DNA of 64,000 nucleotides from positions 124,001 through 188,000 of the forward strand of contig NZ_BMXR01000010.1 of NCBI RefSeq assembly GCF_014651855.1, given 5' to 3'. The stretch is from Saccharospirillum salsuginis (lineage in GTDB: Bacteria; Pseudomonadota; Gammaproteobacteria; Pseudomonadales; Natronospirillaceae). Numbering within the stretch: the stretch's first letter is position 1; every line of letters begins with the position of its first letter. Below, one piece after another: positions 25,469 to 33,910 of this stretch. The position numbers and the translations under genes were made by a program. The notes under the pieces were generated by a model. The model was not told where the DNA came from and did not search any database. It was given only the letters and a program-made list of their open reading frames with translations.

Positions 25469-27112
25469 TTACTGCTTGGTCACTTCTATATCAAACTCCA
25501 GTGGGTTGCTGTCCGAATCGCCACGGTAATTGGTGCCGTTGAAGATGCGAACGGCGTATGTCCCGGCAGAGAGGGATTTCACCATTTCGGTACTGGTGCT
25601 GTCGGTGCCGGGTCCTCCGATGAAGTCGACACGTTCCTGGTCGTTGTAGAAGGTGATGCCGCCGGAGTCGTCCTCGTCGGCGAACAGGGCGATGCGCAGG
25701 GAGCCGCTGCCTCCGTTACTGTAGTTGTCGGCCAGTATGCTGTAGTCACCGCTTTGTTTAACGGTGAATTGGTAGTAGCTGTAGGCAGGCATGTCCTGGG
25801 CGGTGGAGACGGTGTTGCCGACGGTACCTCGATGGGTGCTCCCCAGGGTCAGTTCGACCGCTTCCCTGAGGTTTGAGCCGCCTTCGGAGACGAGGAACCA
25901 GTTAACGAGGATGTGGTTGGGTCCATCGCTGCCAAATGAGGGGCTGATGTAGGATTCAAGGCAATGCGCTTCGTTGATGTCCAGTCGATCGGTGCGCCCT
26001 TCTGCGTGCTGGTTGCCGTCGCCGGTACCGTTGTTATAGCCCCGGTTTTCACAAAAATGAGGCGTGTCTTCATCGTCGTCGCCGAAGAGTTCCCAGGAGT
26101 TGAAACTGGGGCTGTCTTCTTCGGCGTCGACGCTGACTTCGAGCCAGTAGTGGCCCGGTTTTTCCGAGACGAATACTGACGTGAAGCGGGTCTCACCCGG
26201 GTCATTACTGCGGTTGAATTCGGCCTGCTCGTCCTGACTGGTGCAGAAGACGGGACGACTGGTTTCGTTCAGGGTTTGCAGGGCGCATTCGTCAAGTATC
26301 CAGCCGAAGCCGGATCCTCCCGAGTTAGGCGGTTCGGTGCTGTATTGGTTTTTCAGGTTGAGGCGGGCGGCACTGAGCAGGGTGTCGTCCTGTTCGGCGT
26401 TCACCTCACTCAACTCGTCCACCCCATCGCCATTAATTGCCCCATCGTCGGCAAAGTCGTCGGCCATGGCGTCGAGGCCGTTCTGGTCGATGCCGGCCTT
26501 GAGCAGGGCGGCGGAGAACATGAGCAGGTTGGCGCTGTCTTCTTCGGAGGTGCCGTCGATGGTTTGCAGCAGGTTGAGGTCGCTCGGTGCGCTGTCGATG
26601 GCGAAGGCGCTTTGCAGTTCACCTCTCGCCTGGTCGTGGCTGGCGGCGAAGGCGGTGCCCTGCCCCATCAGGTGACGCACCCGCTTGGCGATGAAGTGGG
26701 TATAGAGGTTGACGTTGGTCGACAGGGATTGGCCATCTTCGAGATCGGTGACCGCCAGCAGGGTGCGGTCGGTGCCGGTGAAGTTGCCGCCGATCTCGTC
26801 ATAGAAGGTGCCTTCGATCGACAGCTGGGTGCCGCCGGCCCAGTTGAGATCGGTGAATTCGAATTCACCCCGTTCGGTGGTCTCGGTGGTGGCGGTGTCG
26901 CCGCTGAGGCTGCCATCGGTCTTCAAGCGTGTGGCGGTGACGGTTTGCCCCATTTGAAAGGGGCCTTTTTGGGCGGAGCCCGAGGTGGCGCTGGAGGCGG
27001 AGGAGCCGTTGCCTCCGTCGTCACCGCCGTCGTCTCCGCCACCGCCGCTGTTGCAGCCGACCAGAAGGCCGGCCAGCAAGGGGATGAGAGCGAATCGAAA
27101 TTGAACATCCAT
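25469..27112 (-). CDS. Large surface or periplasmic lipoprotein with PPC-like C-terminal domain
   Basis: 547 residues. Lipobox LLVGC (cysteine about 20) is followed by a low-complexity G/D/S linker (GGGGDDGGDDGGNG), then AQKGPFQMGQTVTATRL, a motif that opens the structured part of other predicted surface lipoproteins. Middle part: helical region ending near residue 255. C-terminal about 100 residues (YYQFTVKQSGDYSILADNY, then GTYAVRIFNGT) resemble bacterial pre-peptidase C-terminal (PPC) beta domains. Six or more cysteines may form disulfides. It is 22 bp after the GlyGly-CTERM gene, in one operon ended by a terminator. Function unknown. Confidence 0.75.
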   Translation of the reverse strand: MDVQFRFALIPLLAGLLVGCNSGGGGDDGGDDGGNGSSASSATSGSAQKGPFQMGQTVTATRLKTDGSLSGDTATTETTERGEFEFTDLNWAGGTQLSIEGTFYDEIGGNFTGTDRTLLAVTDLEDGQSLSTNVNLYTHFIAKRVRHLMGQGTAFAASHDQARGELQSAFAIDSAPSDLNLLQTIDGTSEEDSANLLMFSAALLKAGIDQNGLDAMADDFADDGAINGDGVDELSEVNAEQDDTLLSAARLNLKNQYSTEPPNSGGSGFGWILDECALQTLNETSRPVFCTSQDEQAEFNRSNDPGETRFTSVFVSEKPGHYWLEVSVDAEEDSPSFNSWELFGDDDEDTPHFCENRGYNNGTGDGNQHAEGRTDRLDINEAHCLESYISPSFGSDGPNHILVNWFLVSEGGSNLREAVELTLGSTHRGTVGNTVSTAQDMPAYSYYQFTVKQSGDYSILADNYSNGGSGSLRIALFADEDDSGGITFYNDQERVDFIGGPGTDSTSTEMVKSLSAGTYAVRIFNGTNYRGDSDSNPLEFDIEVTKQ

Positions 27113-27134
27113 GATCAGTCTCCTCTCTTTTTCT

Positions 27135-28472
27135 TCAGTCTCGTTTAATACGAACGACGCTCAGCAGACCAAGCACAAGCAAGAACCCGAATCCCAGGGT
27201 ACCGCCTCCGCCGGAGTCTTCGGAGTCGCCGTCGTCGGAATCATCATCGTTGTTGGAATCTCCACCTGAGCTTCCGCTGCCGCCGGTGGTTGGGCATTCA
27301 GTATTGGTGCCATCCTGGATCAGCACGAAGTCGGCCGGATCGGTGATGCTGTTGCCGGCCACAGCCAGATCGGTCTTGCCGTCGTCATTCAGGTCGCCTG
27401 TGGCCACATGCTGCACATACGCGCTGCAGACATTGGCGGCGCCGGCCTGGTAAGCGAAACTGGTACCGGATTCACCCAGGTAAAGACGAACGTTGCTGCC
27501 GTCGGCGATGAGGAGATCGTCCCGGCTGTCTCCGTCGACATCGGCGATGTCCAGTGAGATGCCCTCGAAATCGAGATCGGCCTCGGTGAATGTGCCGTTA
27601 TCATTTGTCCAGACGGAATGGTCCTTGCCGGTGACGGAGACGGGAGTCGAACTATTGAAGTGGGTACCAATGATGTCCAGATGGCCATTGCCGTCGATAT
27701 CGGTAAAGTCGACATCGCCTATGTCCCAATCGGTTTTCAGGACCGCAGTCAGTTCGGTCAGACCCATGCCATCGTGTTCCCACACCTGAATACCACCGGC
27801 GTAGTCAGTACCGTCTGCGTTATAGGGTCTGCAACCCACAACCAGTTCATCGCCACTGTCACCGGCAAGATCAGCGGCTTCAACACGCGTGCAGTCAAGG
27901 TCGCTAAGAACTCGTTTGCTGGGCAACGCTGCGTAATCGTCAGAACCGTACCAGATCCAGAGTACGGAGTACTTGGTGGAACCGGTACTGCGATTCAGAG
28001 CGACCATATCCAGCTCACCATCCGCATCGACGTCGGCTATGGTCCAGTCAGCCGGATATTCCCCACTCACACTGACATTGGCGTTTTCCGAAAAGTTCCC
28101 GGAACCGTTGTTCAACAACAGTTGGGCGGAGGCTTCCTGAAGTCCCGAACCGCCCGCGACGAACAGGTCTGGGTGGTTATCGTTGTTGGCATCGACTACG
28201 TACAGACTGGATGTGTATTGATTGCCAAGGTCAATGCCGGCATTGGAGAACTGGCCGGTGCCGTCGTTGAGCCAAACCTCGACATAGTCGTCGTACTGAC
28301 CGAAAACCAGGTCCAGGTCGTTGTCTCCGTCCACATCGGCAACGGCGACTTGAAAGGACTGGTCTTCGGAGAGGCTCTGGCTGGGTGCGAGGGTAACGGC
28401 CAGGCCGGCCAGCGGGGTTGCCAGCATCGCACCGGCCAGGGCCAGACGATAGGAATGTAATAGAACGGACAT
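27135..28472 (-). CDS. FG-GAP/VCBS-repeat protein with GlyGly-CTERM tail
   Basis: 445 residues. Signal peptide about 1-25 (LALAGAMLATPLAGLAVT). The body is a beta-propeller made of FG-GAP/VCBS repeats, each with a calcium-type DxDxDxD loop (ADVDGDNDLDLVF, VDANNDNHPDLFV, ADVDADGELDMVA, TDIDGNGHLDIIG, ADVDGDSRDDLLI, GDLNDDGKTDLAV). The tail is a G/S/D linker, then GGGGTLGFGFLLVLGLLSVVRIKRD: glycines, a membrane helix and basic end, the GlyGly-CTERM sorting signal cleaved by rhombosortase. So it is probably processed and displayed or secreted through type II secretion. No rhombosortase gene is in the window. Confidence 0.85.
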   Translation of the reverse strand: MSVLLHSYRLALAGAMLATPLAGLAVTLAPSQSLSEDQSFQVAVADVDGDNDLDLVFGQYDDYVEVWLNDGTGQFSNAGIDLGNQYTSSLYVVDANNDNHPDLFVAGGSGLQEASAQLLLNNGSGNFSENANVSVSGEYPADWTIADVDADGELDMVALNRSTGSTKYSVLWIWYGSDDYAALPSKRVLSDLDCTRVEAADLAGDSGDELVVGCRPYNADGTDYAGGIQVWEHDGMGLTELTAVLKTDWDIGDVDFTDIDGNGHLDIIGTHFNSSTPVSVTGKDHSVWTNDNGTFTEADLDFEGISLDIADVDGDSRDDLLIADGSNVRLYLGESGTSFAYQAGAANVCSAYVQHVATGDLNDDGKTDLAVAGNSITDPADFVLIQDGTNTECPTTGGSGSSGGDSNNDDDSDDGDSEDSGGGGTLGFGFLLVLGLLSVVRIKRD

Positions 28473-28540
28473 ACAGGTCTCCAGAGGCTACTGCGTAGTG
28501 TCAGCCTGTCAAGCTACCGTCCGATCAGGGGCATTGTCTG

Positions 28541-28556
28541 TGATGCAAATGCATCA
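28541..28556. promoter_or_regulatory. 16-bp palindrome between luxR-type gene and FG-GAP operon
   Basis: TGATGCAAATGCATCA has 7-bp perfect arms around AA. It lies 2 bp after the LuxR-type gene and about 70 bp upstream of the FG-GAP gene, so it could be an operator for that operon. Confidence 0.4.
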
Positions 28557-28558
28557 TC

Positions 28559-29497
28559 TTATTCGGCCAGGCGCCGAATGAGCGACACCTTGTCGTGCAC
28601 TTTCAATTTTTGATAACAGCGGGCAATCAGGTTGCGGATGGTGGCCGGGGATCGGTCCAGATACCCGGCGATCTCCTTGTAGGTCAGCCCCTGGACATAC
28701 ATCTCCGCCACTTCCCGCTCGCGGGCCGACAACCGTGCCACCGGCGCTCCGACCGCGATGCGAATCAGGTAGCCGTACCCCAGCGCCTGGGCCACCACTT
28801 CGGCTTCCGGAGTCCGCCATTGCCCCGCATCACGCAACTCCGCCATTACCGGGTCGGGGATGCGGCTGCTCTGTTGCCAAAGGGATCGACTGAGCTCATC
28901 GAAGGCCGGATGCGCGGAACGCACCAGCCCACACGCCGAGACCAGCGCAACCGCCTCGGACGGTTTCGCCGACTGCTCCAGATAAATACGCTGGTTCTGG
29001 CGCTGGGCCTGCACCAGATGCGGCAGCAGTGCCTGCGACAGATCGCGCTCGGCATCCTGGAACGGTCGTTTGGGGTCGGTATGGCACAGGGCGATGAAAC
29101 TGACGTAATTCGACTGCGGCTCGTTGACAATGGTGGCCATCAACTGATGGATGTCGTGTCGGCGCCAGTGTTCGTTGAACGCCAGCGACTGGCGGTATTC
29201 TGGAAGATCATCGATGTGATGCATGTGCCCCGGATGGCGCAGGTTATGGTCGCACAGCGGATCGACTTCCCGAACCTGGTGCCAGTCGGTCAGAATGCGG
29301 TCATCCTCGTTCCACACCACCAAATCGGTGATCGCGCGCTGCGCCGCGAAGCCACCGCCCCAGGCCGCGCAATCGACGGGAAACAAACCGGACAGGTCGG
29401 CCAGTGTCGCCTCCTGGAATTCACCGGGCGCCTGTTCCTCCGCACGGCGATACAGCCTGAACAGAAAGTCACTGAAATCCGACAGCATGCCGTCCAT
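28559..29497 (-). CDS. LuxR-type (LuxR_C helix-turn-helix) regulator
   Basis: 312 residues from ATG 29497 (AGGAG lies 14 bases upstream; a later start at MLSDF is possible). The C-terminal 65 residues form a LuxR/GerE helix-turn-helix: LSAREREVAEMYVQGLTYKEIAGYL, then SPATIRNLIARCYQKLKVHDKVSLI. The N-terminal 240 residues have no receiver domain or clear autoinducer domain and look like a small-molecule or PAS/GAF-like sensor. It is upstream of the FG-GAP/lipoprotein operon on the same strand and divergent from the ferredoxin gene. Confidence 0.85.
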   Translation of the reverse strand: MDGMLSDFSDFLFRLYRRAEEQAPGEFQEATLADLSGLFPVDCAAWGGGFAAQRAITDLVVWNEDDRILTDWHQVREVDPLCDHNLRHPGHMHHIDDLPEYRQSLAFNEHWRRHDIHQLMATIVNEPQSNYVSFIALCHTDPKRPFQDAERDLSQALLPHLVQAQRQNQRIYLEQSAKPSEAVALVSACGLVRSAHPAFDELSRSLWQQSSRIPDPVMAELRDAGQWRTPEAEVVAQALGYGYLIRIAVGAPVARLSAREREVAEMYVQGLTYKEIAGYLDRSPATIRNLIARCYQKLKVHDKVSLIRRLAE

Positions 29498-29624
29498 TTG
29501 GACACTACGACTCCTGAATAAACAACCAAAACAGGGACTTGACCGGTATCGGCCATTGTACCCCACGCCTGGATCAGGGTAGCATCCAGCCAGTATAAGT
29601 CTACTTTCCGGAACAGTGTCCAAC

Positions 29625-29933
29625 ATGACCGAAGAAGTGACGACAAACCGAGTGGCCATTCGCCTGCACCAGGCGCCGCTGGATATCGTGCAAGGCAATA
29701 CGGGAAAAACACTGTACGACAACCTGCTCGACCACGGCCTGGAAATCCGCAAATCCTGCGTCAACGGCGCCTGCGGCGTCTGTCGGTGCCGGCTGATGTC
29801 CGGCGCCGTCGACTATCGCGGCCGCCACCCCTACGGACTCAACGGCGGCCAACAGGCCGACGGCTGGATATTGCCCTGCATCGCCTTCCCCAAAGGCGAC
29901 CTCAAGCTCGCCCACCTGCGGCTCGAAAAATGA
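29625..29933 (+). CDS. 2Fe-2S ferredoxin (plant type)
   Basis: 102 residues from ATG 29625 (an in-frame GTG at 29616 is an alternative). The cluster motif CVNGACGVCRC (about 46-56) supplies the CxxxxCxxC cysteines, and the fourth is in WILPCIAF (about residue 86). It is a small soluble electron carrier. No partner oxygenase or reductase is adjacent, so the redox partner is unknown. It diverges from the LuxR-type gene across 127 bp and is followed by the next gene after 62 bp. Confidence 0.9.
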   Translation: MTEEVTTNRVAIRLHQAPLDIVQGNTGKTLYDNLLDHGLEIRKSCVNGACGVCRCRLMSGAVDYRGRHPYGLNGGQQADGWILPCIAFPKGDLKLAHLRLEK

Positions 29934-29995
29934 AAACCCGGCGCGAGGGCGCTAAACTGACAGGAAATCGACCCGACACAGGCTGACTGGCTGGC

Positions 29996-30565
29996 ATGAG
30001 CACCGATCGCTACGACATCTACTTCCGCGGTGAAATCCTCGACGGCTACTTCGAGGATTTCGTCAAAGCCGACATGGCCCGACTGTTCAAAACCGAAGAA
30101 CACCGCATCGAACCCTTTTTCAGCGGCCAACCCCAGCCGATCAAACTGAAAGTCGACAAGGCCACGGCCGCCAAATACCAAAAAGCGCTCAAGGACATCG
30201 GTGCCAAACCCGTCATCGTACCCGCCGGCCAACCTCTGCCCGAACCTCAGGCACAAACGACCTCCGCGCCGGAAACGGGCGCCGCATCCCCCTCCCCGTC
30301 CGGTGAACCCAGCTCGGACTGGACCATCCTCCCTCCGGGCAGTGACATCGGCGAACACCGGGACATCCAACCCGTCGCCGTCGACACCAGCGGTTTCAGC
30401 ATCGCCGAAGTCGGCGTCACCCTGGTCGAGAACGCGGAACAACCGGAACCGGTCCGCGTCGATATCTCCTCCCTGTCCATGGGCGAGGTGGGTGAAACCC
30501 TGGTCGAGGAAGACAAGAACCCTCCACCTCCGGCGCCGGATACGTCTCATTTGAAGTTGGAATAG
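29996..30565 (+). CDS. Protein of unknown function with C-terminal short repeats
   Basis: 189 residues. The first 80 form a small alpha/beta domain (YDIYFRGEILDGYFEDFVKA, ARLFKTEEHRIEPFFSGQP, AAKYQKALKDIGAKPVIVP) that I recall from Pseudomonas-like hypothetical proteins, where it precedes varied tails. A P/S/A-rich linker follows. The tail holds three copies of a short motif: VDTSGFSIAEVGVTLVE, VDISSLSMGEVGETLVE and the ending PDTSHLKLE. No signal peptide or membrane segment is seen, so it is probably cytoplasmic. Function unknown. Confidence 0.7.
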   Translation: MSTDRYDIYFRGEILDGYFEDFVKADMARLFKTEEHRIEPFFSGQPQPIKLKVDKATAAKYQKALKDIGAKPVIVPAGQPLPEPQAQTTSAPETGAASPSPSGEPSSDWTILPPGSDIGEHRDIQPVAVDTSGFSIAEVGVTLVENAEQPEPVRVDISSLSMGEVGETLVEEDKNPPPPAPDTSHLKLE

Positions 30566-30596
30566 TTATTAAAGGCTTGATGTTCCCACTAATAGC

Positions 30597-30767
30597 TAGC
30601 GCCGGCTGCCGGGTAGACCTATTCGGGGATGTCGGCCGCCCGGCCGGTTTTTGCTCCATGCAAAACCGGCACTCCCGCCATCCATGGCGGTCGGACACGG
30701 CCGTCAAGTCCCCATGGATGGGTTCACGACGACCCCGAATAGGTCTACCCGGCAGCCGGTGCGGGTT
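30597..30767 (+). repeat. Two-stem intergenic repeat with inserted stem, copy 10
   Basis: Outer arms GGGTAGACCTATTCGGGG/CCCCGAATAGGTCTACCC, 18 perfect pairs. An inserted block (CCGGTTTTTGCTCCATGCAAAACCGG, then GCCATCCATGGCGGT) enlarges the inner stem, as in copy 4. Core CATGGATGGGTTCACGACGACCCC; 3' boundary GCGGGTTCTGGCA. It lies between convergent genes. Confidence 0.83.
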
Positions 30768-30817
30768 CTGGCAACTATCGACCCCAGGAAAAACGTGCCA
30801 GTGCGGGTTACCACCAC

Positions 30818-32320
30818 TCACCGATAACGGGCATTCGTCTCGTACCAGTGAGCCTTGTCCGCATACATCCGTTCATCGGCCTTCTTCAGCAACTCCCTGG
30901 CCGGATCATGCGCCGAATTGGCCACCCCGAGGCTGAGCTGAATCGGCACCGTCACCGATCCCCCCTGCTCCGTCTCCAAGGTCATCTCACGCCCCCGCAC
31001 CAACCGGTCGATCCGCTCCCCCAGTACCTGAGCCCCCTCCAGAGTGCTGTCCTGGCACAAAATCACAAACTCGTCCCCGCCGAATCGATACACCCGATCC
31101 CCACGACGCGACACCGCACTCAAGCCTTCCGCCACCGTACTGATCAAGCGATCACCCGCCTCATGGCCGTAATGATCGTTGACCCGCTTCAAACCGATCA
31201 GATCGACCAGCACCACCGAATAATCGATGCTCGGGTTGTGCTGCCGTACCGACTCCACCGCCTTGAGATCCCGGTCCAGGCTGGCCCGGTTATAGACACC
31301 GGTCAGCGCATCACGCTCCGCCGCCTTCTTCAGTTCCTGTGTCAGCAGCAGATTCGCGAGGCTGGTGCCAAGTTGATCGAGCAACAAACCGATGGTCTTG
31401 GTATCCGTCTCGGACAACCGCTTGGCCTGCACCAGCAGCAGCCCCTGACTGAGGTTAATCGGTGAATGCAGGGTAAACACGAAATAACCGTTTTGCTGGC
31501 CGTCGCCTTCGAGATAATAGCCGTCAGGCAAATTCTGCCGCGCCCGCACCAATCGGCGTAACACCCAGATCCGCTGACTTTCCACCATGTCTTCGGAAAA
31601 GGCGGCGAACTGCAGCGTTTCCAGGCGATTGCTGTCGCGCAACACGAACCCGAACGAGCGGTCCGGCTGCAAAACCCGGAACTGTCGCAGGGCTCCCTCG
31701 ACCAGTTCATCGAGATCCTCGGCATGGTCCGACAAACTTCTCAGCTCGAGCAGAACACCGAACAGTGTGTTCTTATCCTGGGCATCCATCTTTATGGCAT
31801 TCAGCCGCCGGTTCTGGGTGTAAAAGACCCAGGCGGTGCTCAGTATGTAGCACTGCAACGACACCATGGTCAGGATTTCGATGGGCAGCGGTGCCTCGGG
31901 CCGCCAATCGAACCCGACCACCAGCCCCCAACTGCCTAGACCGGCCAGATACAGCGCCATGGCATTGCGCAGCTGACGCAGCCCACCGGTCATGGTGTTG
32001 TTGAGAATCGTCGCTGCCAGCAGGGTATAGGAGATCCAGCCGGAAAATTCGATCAGGGCTGTGAACCCGCCCAGCATGAAGGCATCGAACATCATGGCGC
32101 GATGTTCGAGACTGGTGTTGGCGCGTCGCAGACGATCCGCCAGGTAGATCAGATGGGGATAGACCAGAAAAAACAGGGTCAGCGGGATAAACAGCAGCAG
32201 CGACCAGTCACGGTCGACTACCAGAGCGCCAATGGCAACGAATGTGGCTCCGAATCCGAAGACCCGGGGTGGGTAATTGACCCGGGTCAGGCGCGGGATT
32301 GTGCGCTTGCGTTCGGCCAT
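30818..32320 (-). CDS. MASE2-domain diguanylate cyclase
   Basis: 500 residues. The N-terminal MASE2 membrane sensor spans about residues 15-190 (RVFGFGATFVAIGALVVDRDW opens it). A middle GAF-like region follows (about 200-330). The C-terminal GGDEF domain has RFGGDEFVIL near residue 413 and the metal/substrate block LVDLIGLKRVNDHYGHEAGD. An RRGD sequence just before the motif is the RxxD product-inhibition site. All catalytic residues are present, so it should make cyclic di-GMP at the inner membrane. It is a lone gene, divergent from the MFS gene. Confidence 0.93.
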   Translation of the reverse strand: MAERKRTIPRLTRVNYPPRVFGFGATFVAIGALVVDRDWSLLLFIPLTLFFLVYPHLIYLADRLRRANTSLEHRAMMFDAFMLGGFTALIEFSGWISYTLLAATILNNTMTGGLRQLRNAMALYLAGLGSWGLVVGFDWRPEAPLPIEILTMVSLQCYILSTAWVFYTQNRRLNAIKMDAQDKNTLFGVLLELRSLSDHAEDLDELVEGALRQFRVLQPDRSFGFVLRDSNRLETLQFAAFSEDMVESQRIWVLRRLVRARQNLPDGYYLEGDGQQNGYFVFTLHSPINLSQGLLLVQAKRLSETDTKTIGLLLDQLGTSLANLLLTQELKKAAERDALTGVYNRASLDRDLKAVESVRQHNPSIDYSVVLVDLIGLKRVNDHYGHEAGDRLISTVAEGLSAVSRRGDRVYRFGGDEFVILCQDSTLEGAQVLGERIDRLVRGREMTLETEQGGSVTVPIQLSLGVANSAHDPARELLKKADERMYADKAHWYETNARYR

Positions 32321-32503
32321 GTGTTTCCTGGTTGCCTGGTAAAAATGGAGACGGTAACCCGCGCAGTATAGTCTCTACCTCGGGATCCAAACAGAGCAAC
32401 TCCCGAACCGGCGGTTAAATGGACAGCTGCGTTCCCGCCGTGTCGATTGGCAAAGCGCCTTAAAAAGCCCTAGCATTGGCGTTCATTCTGGCCAGCCTGC
32501 TTC

Positions 32504-33745
32504 ATGTCCACTGCCTCGCACAGCGAACCGTCGACCGCCAAACACCGTTCCGCCCTCAGCGAACCCGTTTTTCGTCTCTACTTTTTCGCCAGTTGCTGCG
32601 CCACGCTCGCGGTCTGGATCGTTCGCTTCCTGATCGGCTGGACCGCCTGGGAACTGACCCGGTCGGCGTTCTGGGTCGGCACGGTCAGCGTCATGTTGCT
32701 GGCGCCGACGATATTCCTGTCCCCGGTATTCGGCGTGGTCTCGGACCGGGTCGACCCGCGCAACGGCATGGTCACCACGGCCGCATGCAATATCGCCATT
32801 TGTCTGACCATTGTAGGCCTGTCCGCTCAGGACTGGCTGACGATCGTGGCGTTGCTTTCGGTCGCACTGGCATTTGGTTGCGTCACCGCGGCCCATCATC
32901 CGATGCGACTATCGCTGATGCCGAAGATACTGGCGCGGGACCTCTTGCCCAGCGGCATCGGTCTGTCCGCCATCGTATTCAACACATCCCGCATCATCGG
33001 CCCGGCCATCGGCGCCTGGATACTGGGCGCCTTCGGCGCCGCCTGGGCGTTTGCCCTGTCCGCCCTGCTGTTTTCCGCGACACTGGGCCTGTTGACACGC
33101 GTGCCCTCGGCCCCGCCCGTAAAGCCGGAGGAGCCGGAATCCCTGCTTACCGATTTGCGGGCCGGTTTCCGCTTCATCGGGCGTGCACCCCTGATTCAAT
33201 TGATCCTGCTGATGACTCTGGTCAACGGCCTGGTCGGTCGCACCGTCATGGAGCTGCTGCCGGCGATTTCCGGTGAACTGGCCGGCGGGACGGCAGGCGC
33301 ACTGGCCACGCTTACCGCCGTTGCCGGGGCCGGCTCCATCGTAGGCGGCTGGGTCATTTCGCGACAGCGCGGCAACACCCTGGGCATCAGCCGGCTGGTG
33401 TTCGTCGCCCTGCTGACCGGATCGCTGGTGTTGATACCCGTTGTCTGGCTGCAGGGCCTGGCGTTTCTGATTCCCGTCGTCATCGTTTCCGCGCTCAGCA
33501 TGACCATCATTGGAACCGGCTGTCAGGCACTGGTGCAACTGGTGGTCAGCGACGCTTTTCGGGGCCGGATCATGAGTGTTTGGACCGTTGTCAGCATGGG
33601 CGGTCCCGCCTTCGGAGCCTTTCTGATGGGGGCCGTGGCCGATGTTTTCGGGTTTGGTGCGACCTTCATCGGCTTTGCGTTGGCCGCCATATTGACTACG
33701 TTCGGGCTGTGGCAGCAACGTCAACGCTTTCAACAAAGCGAGTGA
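32504..33745 (+). CDS. MFS transporter (MFS_3/EntS-like exporter)
   Basis: 413 residues, twelve predicted membrane helices. The loop 2-3 motif is GVVSDRVDPRNGM (about 77-89). The pattern LPSGIGLSAIVFNTSRIIGPAIGAW (about 147-170) is typical of the transmembrane secretion effector branch that includes the enterobactin exporter EntS. The substrate is unknown; no siderophore biosynthesis gene is nearby. It is a single gene between signalling genes. Confidence 0.88.
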   Translation: MSTASHSEPSTAKHRSALSEPVFRLYFFASCCATLAVWIVRFLIGWTAWELTRSAFWVGTVSVMLLAPTIFLSPVFGVVSDRVDPRNGMVTTAACNIAICLTIVGLSAQDWLTIVALLSVALAFGCVTAAHHPMRLSLMPKILARDLLPSGIGLSAIVFNTSRIIGPAIGAWILGAFGAAWAFALSALLFSATLGLLTRVPSAPPVKPEEPESLLTDLRAGFRFIGRAPLIQLILLMTLVNGLVGRTVMELLPAISGELAGGTAGALATLTAVAGAGSIVGGWVISRQRGNTLGISRLVFVALLTGSLVLIPVVWLQGLAFLIPVVIVSALSMTIIGTGCQALVQLVVSDAFRGRIMSVWTVVSMGGPAFGAFLMGAVADVFGFGATFIGFALAAILTTFGLWQQRQRFQQSE

Positions 33746-33910
33746 CCCAAACGGGATCGGCCATGAGTCGAATTGACAGAGCAATCACCTTACAGCAATC
33801 TAATCCAAGACTTGTCACTGCGGGACTGTCAGGTTGATGAAGGAGCATCGCCATTTTTGGCCGGGCCGCCAGCTGTAAACTGAGACGCGAACCGCAACGG
33901 AGGCGAGGCC

